64,000 nt of DNA from WFQV01 sp964611145 (GTDB taxonomy: Bacteria; Bacteroidota; Ignavibacteria; Ignavibacteriales; Melioribacteraceae). Below, in pieces: positions 1-8,364 of this stretch. The notes under the pieces are model-generated. The model did no database searches and was not told where the DNA came from. It saw nothing but the letters and a program-made list of their open reading frames with translations. A program made the translations under genes and the position numbers. The stretch is taken from contig CAZSYM010000009.1 in assembly GCA_964611145.1 (NCBI GenBank), positions 20,617-84,616 on the forward strand, given 5' to 3'. Positions within the stretch are counted from its first letter, which is position 1. The number at the start of each line of letters is the position of its first letter.

Positions 1-83
1 TCCCGCGCGGTCTCTTCAAACACTCTCAAAAACTTCAACTCTTTAATACGGTCTTCTACCTTTTTTATTCTAATCTTTTCCAT
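1..83 (-). CDS. 5' end of a gene running off the window (partial)
   Basis: An ATG at 81-83 on the minus strand opens a frame that stays open to the window edge (27 codons). The first residues are charged (MEKIRIKKVEDRIKELKFLR) with no signal peptide. The ATG overlaps the TAA stop of the upstream metallopeptidase gene by one base (TAATG), which suggests translational coupling within one operon with the kinase and peptidase genes. The fragment is too short to assign a family. Confidence 0.5.
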   Translation of the reverse strand, partial: MEKIRIKKVEDRIKELKFLRVFEETAR

Positions 84-2227
84 TACAAATCCGACAAATG
101 ATTTTCCAAAAAATTCACTTTTTTTATTTCGTCCAGCAATATTTTTTTTCGAAAACTAAAATTGTTAATTTTTAATGCTTTTGCAAGCAGTTTTTTAGCT
201 TCTCGCCACTTCAAATGCTTTTCGCACATTCTCGCAAGTTTTAATAAATGATAAGAATCCAAATACATTAACGAATCCAACGAATCGGTAAATTTTGTCA
301 GCACTTCGCATCGCTCTGTTCCGGCAAGAAAGCCCAGCAAAGAAAAAATGAATCTGGAATCTTTTTCACGGAAAACCAATTCGTTAAAAAGTTCTTGCTT
401 TTTCCCTTCGGCAAGTGTATCGGCAAGAATATTCATTTTCAAAAGCCTCAACCTTGCTCCCGCCCTGAGAGTAATATTCGGATGAATTTTCATGCTCTCG
501 AGTTTTTTCAAGAGTTTTTTCGCTTCATTCTTCAGTCCCAGAGCTTGAACAATCTTCGCCTTCTCCAGTTGCAAAAAAGAAAAATCGGCAGAAGTCCTAT
601 ATTTTCGGCTATTTTCAGAAATTTTCTCAAGAGCGACTTGGAATTTTCCCAAAGCAAACTCGGTACGAACGAGCGTCAGCAAATCCCTTGCATCTCCGGT
701 GATGTTCCACAAATCCGAATAAATCTTCTCGGCATTTTTCAAATCCCCTTTACGCAACAACTCTTTAGCATGCTCCCGTTGCTCCGCAACAGTGCGGAAA
801 CAATATCTTTTTATTACGGGTGTTCTTCCGAAATAAATTAGCCAACTTCCCGAATCCGCTTGAACCGTAAGATTGCTCAAAAAGGCTTTGTAACCTTTAA
901 CCAGAGAATCCAACGTTACGCCATAGACAGCCCGAAACTCGCCCGTAGAATAAATCTTTTTCATCTTATCCGCGCCGAATTTATCCTTAAGGTATTTCAT
1001 AAAAGACCCTGCATAACCATATGCTTTTACGGAAGATAGCGAATAAAAGCTAAAACCTTGAAAAAGCTCGGGCAAAGGCATTTTTCGGGTTATACGGAAA
1101 TCCAAAGCGGCGGGATAATCTATTTCCGACTCGTCAAAATTATCCGTTAAAGCGGTAGCGAAGCCTTCCAGCAAACCGGGATTATATCCCGCGGGCATTT
1201 TGAAAATCCCCTTCCCCAAACCACGGGAAAAAATATGAGCAAGCTCATGCTCAAAATTCGAATCAAAAGCCTTTTGCTCCACATAAATTTGCCTCAGCCA
1301 AATCTTGGCGACATCGGCATTCCTGCTCCCGAAAAATCTTGCTTTCTGTTCAGAATTGGCAAAGAGAAAAACAGTAACCTTTTTTTCGGGGGTTAAATTC
1401 AACTTGCTTTTCAACTCGTTATAAAAAAATTCCGCAGAATTAACGAAATATTCGGCTTTGTTCGAGGCAATTGTAGAATCCATAAAGAAAAGAAAATGTT
1501 TCGACTCCGTTTTTTTATTCAAAATTCCGGTTAATCGCTGTTCATCCGTAGCGAAGTGCAAACGAGGTTTCAAGGTGACGAAAAGAAGAAAAACAAAAGT
1601 AAAAATCATAAATCTCGTAAAGCCCCGACGCTTAAAACGAGACAAATAAAAAAGAAATCCGACAAAAATAAAGGTAAAAAAGCGATAGAAAAGCCATTCG
1701 GGAGTTATTTTAATCAAAGGGTCGTAAACCGTACCCGGAAAAAACAATATTATTTGATTAAAAAAATAAACTTGTGGATACAGATAAAACTCAACAATAT
1801 TTACGCCAGCAAAGAGCAGAAAAAAGAAAAGAACGAGCGCTGTTCTTTTAATCTTTCCTTTCGTCAACGAAGCGCTAAAAATTCCCGTCGCCGTTCCGAG
1901 TAAAAGAGCGGGAAAGGTAATCAACAAATAAAACTTTATCCCGGGCGCAAAGGGGCATGCTCCCGAAAATAGGTTGGTAAAACCAGCGATAAAAAAAGGA
2001 ACAAGAAAGAGGAGAAACAAGTAAAGAATTTTGTTTTTCCCGATTGTTGCATTTTGCAAAGTAACTATTGCCGAAGCAAAGAATAAAATAAGGGCGAAAA
2101 GAGCCGAATATTCATACGAAAAAACGGAGGTCAAAGGGAAAAATTGGGAAAGAAAAGCTAACAGAGAAACAGCAAGAAGCACCCCATAATCAATCTTAGA
2201 AAAAAGCCATAATCTCTTGTTTTTCAA
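83..2227 (-). CDS. Membrane-anchored zinc metallopeptidase (peptidase MA-like) with C-terminal TPR region
   Basis: A 714-residue protein in three parts. Residues 1 to about 235 are hydrophobic with roughly seven membrane segments. Residues about 250 to 460 hold a gluzincin-type peptidase domain: HELAH near residue 327 gives two zinc ligands and the catalytic Glu, and GLLEGFAT about 30 residues later supplies a likely third ligand. Residues about 490 to 714 are helical TPR-like repeats (for example ELLRKGDLKNAEKIYSDLW). The start is TTG with a GGGG stretch about 11 nt upstream. The gene follows the Ser/Thr kinase gene by 26 nt on the same strand, so it is probably co-transcribed with it. The substrate is unknown. 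The peptidase call rests on the metal-binding motifs; the membrane topology is inferred from hydrophobicity. Confidence 0.7.
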   Translation of the reverse strand: MKNKRLWLFSKIDYGVLLAVSLLAFLSQFFPLTSVFSYEYSALFALILFFASAIVTLQNATIGKNKILYLFLLFLVPFFIAGFTNLFSGACPFAPGIKFYLLITFPALLLGTATGIFSASLTKGKIKRTALVLFFFLLFAGVNIVEFYLYPQVYFFNQIILFFPGTVYDPLIKITPEWLFYRFFTFIFVGFLFYLSRFKRRGFTRFMIFTFVFLLFVTLKPRLHFATDEQRLTGILNKKTESKHFLFFMDSTIASNKAEYFVNSAEFFYNELKSKLNLTPEKKVTVFLFANSEQKARFFGSRNADVAKIWLRQIYVEQKAFDSNFEHELAHIFSRGLGKGIFKMPAGYNPGLLEGFATALTDNFDESEIDYPAALDFRITRKMPLPELFQGFSFYSLSSVKAYGYAGSFMKYLKDKFGADKMKKIYSTGEFRAVYGVTLDSLVKGYKAFLSNLTVQADSGSWLIYFGRTPVIKRYCFRTVAEQREHAKELLRKGDLKNAEKIYSDLWNITGDARDLLTLVRTEFALGKFQVALEKISENSRKYRTSADFSFLQLEKAKIVQALGLKNEAKKLLKKLESMKIHPNITLRAGARLRLLKMNILADTLAEGKKQELFNELVFREKDSRFIFSLLGFLAGTERCEVLTKFTDSLDSLMYLDSYHLLKLARMCEKHLKWREAKKLLAKALKINNFSFRKKILLDEIKKVNFLENHLSDL

Positions 2228-2253
2228 ATAATTATCCCCGCTTACAAAAACTT

Positions 2254-4158
2254 TTATTTCAAATGAAGAATCGTCCCCATTATCCCGCTCAAATAAATTT
2301 CATCATTGGGTGTAACATCGATATCCGTAAGATTAATAAAAGTTTTCGTATCGAAAAGTTGCCACGAATAACCGGAATCGTTAGAAATCAGCAGAAGTCC
2401 TTTATTAGCACATACGATAGCCATATCGTCCTTGATAAAACGGATTTTGTTAAGTCCTCTAATCTCCTTAAACTCCGATTTTTCCCACGTTTCTCCCCCA
2501 TCGTTAGTTCTAAATATGCTCCCGCCTCCACCTACAATTATACCTACTTTATCGTTCAAAAAGTCGATTGATTTCAAATATTTACGTGTAAAAGGTTTAA
2601 CTTTATTCCATGAATCGCCACCATCGATAGATTTTAACAAGGTACCGCTTTTTCCTACAATATACCCTATTTGAGTTCCCTTCAAAAACTTAATCTCGTA
2701 TAACAGCTCCGTAGAGGAAGAAGAAATATTTCGCCACGATTTCCCGCCGTCGTTACTTTTAAGGATAAGTCCCTTGTTGCCGAGTATAAATCCGTTAAGT
2801 TCATCCTTAAAAGCCACATCCAAAAGAGCATAATTGCCGTTCAAGGCAAGCACATTCAAATTTTTCGGGCTTTTTCCGAAATAAATTCTCGAAGAATCCC
2901 CGACAATAAAAATATCTCCATTAGATTTAACAAAAACATCGTGAAGATTTATAGCCGTATCCACCCGCGAGGCAATGCTCCAATTCCTTCCGCCGTTTTG
3001 AGTTTCAAAAACGTAGCCGGAATCCCCCACGGCAACGCCGTGCACATTGTCCAGCATTTTTATAGCGTTCACAGTGATCTTTACGTTGGTAGATGATTTC
3101 TCAAGAGAGGAAAAGCCTTCAAAATACTTGTTTGATTTAAACAAACTTTCAATGCTATATTTTTTAAGCATATCCAACTGTCGACTTTTAAAAAGCTCGT
3201 TCACTTGATTGTAAACGAACCAACTAAGCAGAAGAATCACCGCAATGAAAGCCGAAAAATAAACGATATTTAGAATCTTTTTAGATTTTGGAGGTTCACC
3301 TCTTTTCTTCACATACTGAGAATGAATCTTGGTTAATTCTCGTTCCAGTTTATTAATATCTTGTAAAAATTGCTCGCAATGCTGATAGCGCTCGGTGGGA
3401 TTTTTAGCAAGGGCGGTTGCAATTATCTCGTCCAACAATGGCGGAGCGCCGGGAATAAGCTGGGAAATCTTGGGCGGCATTTTCTTCAAATGCGCATCCA
3501 TTATATCGTATTCGCTTTCATAGACAAAAGGAGGGCGCCCGACCAACATTTCATAAAAAGTACACCCGATTGCATAAATATCTGCATGATGAGTAACGCG
3601 TTCCCCTCTGATTTGCTCAGGACTCATGTAATAAACCGTTCCAACCTTTGCACCGGTTTGAGTAACACCCTTTTCGAAAAGGGACTTGGAAATACCGAAA
3701 TCCATTATTTTAGCAACGCCGTCGCGGTTAACCAGAATGTTAGAGGGTTTTATATCCCTATGAATATAACCTTTGGAATGAGCATAGCCGATTCCACTAA
3801 GCACCTGCTTGATAAGATAAACTGCATCATAAGGATGTAACTTACCTTGTCGCCGAATAATCTCATCCAGTCCCTCCCCTTCCACATATTCCATAACGAT
3901 TCCCAGAAGTCCCCGCTCCTCTATAAAACCATACACCGTAACAATGTTGGGATGTATCAGTTTGGCTTGGTTTTTAGCTTCCCGTCGAAATCTCTCAATG
4001 AAACGACTCAAATCAGCCGCTTGAATATTCATTATTTTTATCGCAACGGGTCTGTCAAGTTTGAGATCGTATCCCCTATAAACAATTCCCATGCCCCCTT
4101 GTCCAATAAGCGCTTCCACCCGGTAATTTTCAATTATTCTACCGACCAAATCTGTCAT
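2254..4158 (-). CDS. PknB-type Ser/Thr protein kinase with C-terminal YCF48/BNR-like propeller
   Basis: A 634-residue transmembrane kinase. Residues 12-275 are a complete Hanks-type kinase domain: glycine loop GQGGMGIVY (19-27), ATP-binding Lys41 in VAIK, catalytic HRD at 133-135 (HRDIKPSNILVN), a DFG metal site, and an activation loop running to the MSPEQIRGE motif. One membrane helix lies near residues 296-315. The C-terminal half carries about five repeats with the Asp-box pattern S/T-x-D-G-G-x-x-W (TQNGGRNW, SNDGGKSW, SIDGGDSW, TNDGGETW, SNDSGYSW), typical of YCF48-like beta-propellers. Topology suggests a periplasmic propeller that senses a ligand and a cytoplasmic kinase. A good ribosome site (AAGGCGG) precedes the ATG. 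It likely forms an operon with the metallopeptidase gene 26 nt downstream. All key catalytic residues are present. Confidence 0.93.
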   Translation of the reverse strand: MTDLVGRIIENYRVEALIGQGGMGIVYRGYDLKLDRPVAIKIMNIQAADLSRFIERFRREAKNQAKLIHPNIVTVYGFIEERGLLGIVMEYVEGEGLDEIIRRQGKLHPYDAVYLIKQVLSGIGYAHSKGYIHRDIKPSNILVNRDGVAKIMDFGISKSLFEKGVTQTGAKVGTVYYMSPEQIRGERVTHHADIYAIGCTFYEMLVGRPPFVYESEYDIMDAHLKKMPPKISQLIPGAPPLLDEIIATALAKNPTERYQHCEQFLQDINKLERELTKIHSQYVKKRGEPPKSKKILNIVYFSAFIAVILLLSWFVYNQVNELFKSRQLDMLKKYSIESLFKSNKYFEGFSSLEKSSTNVKITVNAIKMLDNVHGVAVGDSGYVFETQNGGRNWSIASRVDTAINLHDVFVKSNGDIFIVGDSSRIYFGKSPKNLNVLALNGNYALLDVAFKDELNGFILGNKGLILKSNDGGKSWRNISSSSTELLYEIKFLKGTQIGYIVGKSGTLLKSIDGGDSWNKVKPFTRKYLKSIDFLNDKVGIIVGGGGSIFRTNDGGETWEKSEFKEIRGLNKIRFIKDDMAIVCANKGLLLISNDSGYSWQLFDTKTFINLTDIDVTPNDEIYLSGIMGTILHLK

Positions 4159-4373
4159 TTGAACCGCCTTTAATATGTGGAAATAAATTTTTTAAATATA
4201 CTAATTTTTTGAATTAATATTTTCAAAACCTATAAAAAAGTCATTGAATAAAAATCAAAATTAAAAAATAACATAAAACAAGCCAACTATTCGTATGATA
4301 CTTTCCCTCTTCATTTCTCATCTCAAATGCTTATTTTTAAATTTCAATCTAATCGCTTATGGAATTATAGAAA

Positions 4374-7300
4374 TTGAACATCCGCAAAGGTTTAGGAATA
4401 ATTCTTCTTGCGTTAAACGGGATTATCTCCGCCCAATCGAGCTATCTTTTTTGTGAAAAGAAGGACACTTTTAGCGTAAACATCGAAAATAAATATTATC
4501 TTTCCTCCGTTGCAATTTTACCTAAAACGCTCGAAATTAAAATTGATACTGTAAAAGTTCCCGCCGAATATTTCCGTTATCATAAAGATGAAAACTATTT
4601 CGAGCTGTCGGATTCCGTACACGTTACCCTTGCGGATACACTCATAGCCAGCTATAAATGTATTCGAACGGGGCTTAAAAGAACTTACGAGAAAAGACGA
4701 TTGGTAAAGGTGAACGAGAAAATTTTCGGAGGCAAGGTTCGGAAGGCTCAATCGCTTTCGACCGCCTTGAGCAATCGTTCCATTTTCGGAGAGAATATCC
4801 GTAAGAGTGGAACAATCTTGCGCGGATTTACAATCGGCACGAATCAAGATTTTAAACTTAATAGCGGCTTGCGTCTGCAACTTGCGGGTAAGCTGGCGGA
4901 AAATATCGACCTTGTGGCGGCTCTTACGGACGAAAACACTCCTATTCAACCCGAAGGGAATACCGAAAGACTCGAAGAACTGGATAAGGTTTTTATTCAA
5001 TTAAAAAGCCCTTTTGCCACTGGAGTTTTCGGCGATTATGAATTCGCGAGCGAAATAGGAACTTTCGGAAAGATTACAAGAAAATTACAAGGATTGCAAG
5101 GTGAATTCAGATATGAAAATAATTCGGTCAAAGTGGCTTATGCTTCTTCGCGGGGAAAATTTTGGACGAATCGATTTAACGGGCTCGACGGTGTTCAAGG
5201 TCCCTATCGCCTGACCGGTAAGAACAATCAAAGGGATATAGTAATAATTGCTGGGAGCGAACGCGTGTATCTCGACGGGAAATTGCTAAAAAGGGGTGAA
5301 AATAACGATTACACCATTGAATATGCCAATGCGGAAATAACTTTTACTCCCAAAAGAATGATTACCTCCGCCTCGAGGATTAGCGTTGATTTCGAATATA
5401 CCGATAGAAAATTCAAGCGGGATTTTATCGGCGCTTCCGCGCAATTGAAAGGGATATTAAAAAATCTAGATGTTAAAATGAGTTTCTTTTCCGAGGGAGA
5501 TAATAAAAACAATCCTCTCGATGTTATTCTTAGCGAGGACGATAAACGAATCCTGCAACGTGCTGGTGACGATAGGAATAAAGCGGTAAAAAGCGGTGTA
5601 ACGCTCGGCAAAAAGGATTCGCTCGGTATTCCCCGCGGCACTTATCTTAAGAGAGATACTTTAATAAACGGACAAAAATTCTTTTTCTATGTCTATGCCC
5701 CCGGAAACGATTCTTCTTTTTACAATGTTTCTTTCAGTTATATTGGCACGGGAAAAGGAGATTATATAAAAGAAAGTCTGGGAAATTATAAATTCGTCGG
5801 TATCGGGAAAGGTGAGTATTTGCCACTTGTTTATCTGCCTTTGCCTCAAACCCATAAAGGGGGAAATGTGGTTTTCTCTTTTGCCCCATTTGAAAATTTT
5901 TCCGCCGATTTCGAACTTGCCGGGAGTATTACGGATTTGAACGCCTTTTCGCCTTTGGATGATGCGGATAATTCCGGCTATGCAAGGAATTTGTTTTTGC
6001 GGTTAAAAGAAACCAAAATAAACGTGCGTGGAAAAACCCTTGCGAGCGTGGGATTTTCTCTGCATGATAGATATGTTGAAAACAAATTTCTTGCCTTCTC
6101 TCGTTTCAATCCGGTGGAATTTAATCGCGATTATAACATAGGGGAAAACGAAAAAGGAAACGAGCTTTTAAGAGAAGCGGAATTAAAAATTACTTCTTTT
6201 AATTTGATAAAAATCGGGGCGGAATATGGAAAATTGCAGAGGGGAAAACACTTTGTATCCGAAAGATTCGCTACCGTTTTTTCATTGACGCCTTCTCGAA
6301 TAGGGACCGTTGATTTCAAGGTGAACTTGGCGAAGAGCAAAAACGGTGAACTTGCTTCCAATTGGATTGAACAAAAAGGCAACGCCGAACTGAAACTTTG
6401 GGAATTAAAACCCGGCTTGAGTTATAATTTTGAAAAAAAAGAATCTCTTGCAAAGGATTCTCTTTTGGGGGATAGTCATAAATATTTCGAGATTGCGCCT
6501 TATCTTAAACTAAATTCTTCGAGAAATTTGGAAACCTCCCTGCGCTATTCTTTTCGGGAGGAATATTTCCCAATCGGAAATGTTTTGAATAAGGAATCCC
6601 GAGCAACCCTTGCTACTTTGCATTTGAAGTATTCCGGCAATAGGGAATTTTCCACCACTTTCGATATTTCATGGAGGAATAAAAAGATTGAGCGGGATTT
6701 TGTCTCCGAAGGAAAAACCGATAACCGAACCGTTTTGATTTACTCCGATTCTCGATTCGGATTGTTTAAGAATTTTCTGCGCGGAAGTTTTTTCTACAAA
6801 GCCGCAACCGAAAGAACGGCAAAGATGAACAAAGTGTTCGTGCGCGTTCCCGTGGGAAACGGCAATTATATTTATTTGGGCGATCTTAACAAAAACGGCA
6901 TTGCGGACGATTTCGAATTCCGCCAGACTGAATTTAACGGGGATTACATTTTGACGACCGTCCCGACGGATAAATTGTATCCCACTATGAATTTGAAAAC
7001 CAATATGCGATTAAAAACGGATTTCGGTAAAATTGTTCGCGGGAACGGATTCCTAAGGAAAATACTCGGGCAAATTTCTACCGAGACTTTTTATAGAATC
7101 GAAGAAAAAAGCACCGAAGAGAATCTCCAAAGAATTTATCTGCTTAATCTTAAATATTTTTTGCGAGAAGCTACGACGATTCACGGAATGCAAACTTTTC
7201 AAAACGATGTTTATTTCGGAAAGCGAAACCGAGAGCTTTCCTTGAGGTACAGATTCTTACAAACCAAAAGACTTAACAAGTATAGTTCAGGTACCGAATT

Positions 7301-7829
7301 GGGGTATTATCGTGAACACTCGCTGCGAATGAAATTCCGCGTGATAAAAGGCGTTAACAATCGAACGGTTCTGAAACAAACGACCCGCAATTCCCTGGCG
7401 CCCGCCGTGATGCAAAGGAGTTTTCAAATAAAATCGCAAAGTTTAAGCTCGGAGTTTTCATATTATTTGCTTCGAAATTTGGAGCTTGGTTTTTCTTTTC
7501 TGACGCGAGAAAGCGAAGACGCTTTCCCTCGAAAACCGATTGTGATTGACGAAAACAGCCAAACGTTGAGAATAACCGTTTTGTTCAAAGGGCGAGGACG
7601 TTTGAGGTTCGAGGCGGAACGAATCGAACTCGAGGGCGAAACACACGGCTATCTTGTACCTTTTGAAATAACGGAAGGGAACGCAATTGGGAAAAATTAT
7701 ATTTTGCGCTTAAATTTTGATTATCGAATCGCTTCGAATTTGCAAGTTAATGTCGCATATTGGGGAAGAAAAATCGGAGAGGGGAAATTTGTTCATAATT
7801 TACGTGCGGAAGCGCGAGCATATTTTTAG
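4374..7829 (+). CDS. Large secreted or outer-membrane beta-rich protein, unknown function
   Basis: A 1151-residue protein starting at TTG, with a signal peptide ending at about residue 21 (LNGIISAQS). The rest alternates short polar and aromatic strands and ends in an aromatic residue (RAEARAYF), as in outer-membrane beta-barrels. Residues about 150-360 form a conserved-looking module with DENTPIQPEGNTERLEELDK and YLDGKLLKRGENNDYTIEY; a later loop, DLNKNGIADDFEF near residue 836, looks like a calcium-binding EF-hand-type loop. These features recall large Bacteroidota barrels such as SprA, but I cannot confirm that relationship and the protein is far shorter than SprA. It is divergent from the kinase gene (215 bp AT-rich intergenic region) and 12 nt upstream of the Nudix gene, so those two are probably co-transcribed. 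Confidence 0.6.
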   Translation: MNIRKGLGIILLALNGIISAQSSYLFCEKKDTFSVNIENKYYLSSVAILPKTLEIKIDTVKVPAEYFRYHKDENYFELSDSVHVTLADTLIASYKCIRTGLKRTYEKRRLVKVNEKIFGGKVRKAQSLSTALSNRSIFGENIRKSGTILRGFTIGTNQDFKLNSGLRLQLAGKLAENIDLVAALTDENTPIQPEGNTERLEELDKVFIQLKSPFATGVFGDYEFASEIGTFGKITRKLQGLQGEFRYENNSVKVAYASSRGKFWTNRFNGLDGVQGPYRLTGKNNQRDIVIIAGSERVYLDGKLLKRGENNDYTIEYANAEITFTPKRMITSASRISVDFEYTDRKFKRDFIGASAQLKGILKNLDVKMSFFSEGDNKNNPLDVILSEDDKRILQRAGDDRNKAVKSGVTLGKKDSLGIPRGTYLKRDTLINGQKFFFYVYAPGNDSSFYNVSFSYIGTGKGDYIKESLGNYKFVGIGKGEYLPLVYLPLPQTHKGGNVVFSFAPFENFSADFELAGSITDLNAFSPLDDADNSGYARNLFLRLKETKINVRGKTLASVGFSLHDRYVENKFLAFSRFNPVEFNRDYNIGENEKGNELLREAELKITSFNLIKIGAEYGKLQRGKHFVSERFATVFSLTPSRIGTVDFKVNLAKSKNGELASNWIEQKGNAELKLWELKPGLSYNFEKKESLAKDSLLGDSHKYFEIAPYLKLNSSRNLETSLRYSFREEYFPIGNVLNKESRATLATLHLKYSGNREFSTTFDISWRNKKIERDFVSEGKTDNRTVLIYSDSRFGLFKNFLRGSFFYKAATERTAKMNKVFVRVPVGNGNYIYLGDLNKNGIADDFEFRQTEFNGDYILTTVPTDKLYPTMNLKTNMRLKTDFGKIVRGNGFLRKILGQISTETFYRIEEKSTEENLQRIYLLNLKYFLREATTIHGMQTFQNDVYFGKRNRELSLRYRFLQTKRLNKYSSGTELGYYREHSLRMKFRVIKGVNNRTVLKQTTRNSLAPAVMQRSFQIKSQSLSSEFSYYLLRNLELGFSFLTRESEDAFPRKPIVIDENSQTLRITVLFKGRGRLRFEAERIELEGETHGYLVPFEITEGNAIGKNYILRLNFDYRIASNLQVNVAYWGRKIGEGKFVHNLRAEARAYF

Positions 7830-7841
7830 TACGAGGTAGAA

Positions 7842-8300
7842 ATGGAAGAAAAAATCGAAATGATTGAAGCCCATATTTTCAGAGAAAAAGGCGGGAGTTT
7901 GGAATTCCTTCTTTTGAAACGTTCCAAAACGGAAATTTATCCCGGATTATGGCAAATGGTTACCGGTAGTGTGGAAGCAGGAGAAAAAGCGCCCGAAGCG
8001 GCGATTCGTGAAATCAAAGAAGAAACGGGGTTAAGCCCACGTCGGTTATGGACGGTTCCTCATATAAATTCTTTTTATTCGGTATGGAAGGATAAAATAA
8101 TTTTCATTCCCGTTTTCGCCGCTCTTACGAACGCGGAGGAAATTTTACTCTCGGAGGAACATGTGGAATTTGCGTGGTTTCCTCCCGATAAAGCAATTGA
8201 ACTCTTAGCGTGGGAAGGACAAAGAAAATCGGTGGAAATAATAACGGATTATTATTTGTACAGAAGGGAATTTCTGGATATGTTAGAGATAAAACTTTAA
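7842..8300 (+). CDS. Nudix hydrolase
   Basis: A 152-residue protein with a perfect Nudix box (G-x5-E-x7-REIKEETG-L; sequence GSVEAGEKAPEAAIREIKEE followed by TGL), the Mg-binding pyrophosphohydrolase motif. The length and single-domain layout match NudB/MutT-type enzymes that hydrolyse nucleoside or dihydroneopterin triphosphates; the substrate cannot be decided from sequence alone. The start ATG at 7842 has GAGG upstream, 12 nt after the preceding stop. The gene is convergent with htpG and the two are separated by a perfect palindromic element. Confidence 0.9.
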   Translation: MEEKIEMIEAHIFREKGGSLEFLLLKRSKTEIYPGLWQMVTGSVEAGEKAPEAAIREIKEETGLSPRRLWTVPHINSFYSVWKDKIIFIPVFAALTNAEEILLSEEHVEFAWFPPDKAIELLAWEGQRKSVEIITDYYLYRREFLDMLEIKL

Positions 8301-8312
8301 TAAAAAGTTTAA

Positions 8313-8357
8313 GGCAAGGAGCATGGAGAAATCACTCTTAGCTCCATGCTCCTTGCC
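8313..8357 (-). repeat. Palindromic intergenic repeat (copy 1)
   Basis: A perfect 16-bp inverted repeat (8313-8328 with 8342-8357, 13-base loop) lies between the convergent Nudix and htpG genes. There is no T-tract, so it is not a standard terminator, though the stem could act as one on both strands. Read on the minus strand, GGCAAGGAGCATGGAGCTAA and what follows match a second copy at 63796-63850, which marks it as a dispersed repeat element rather than a local terminator. Confidence 0.7.
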
Positions 8358-8364
8358 ATGAGAT

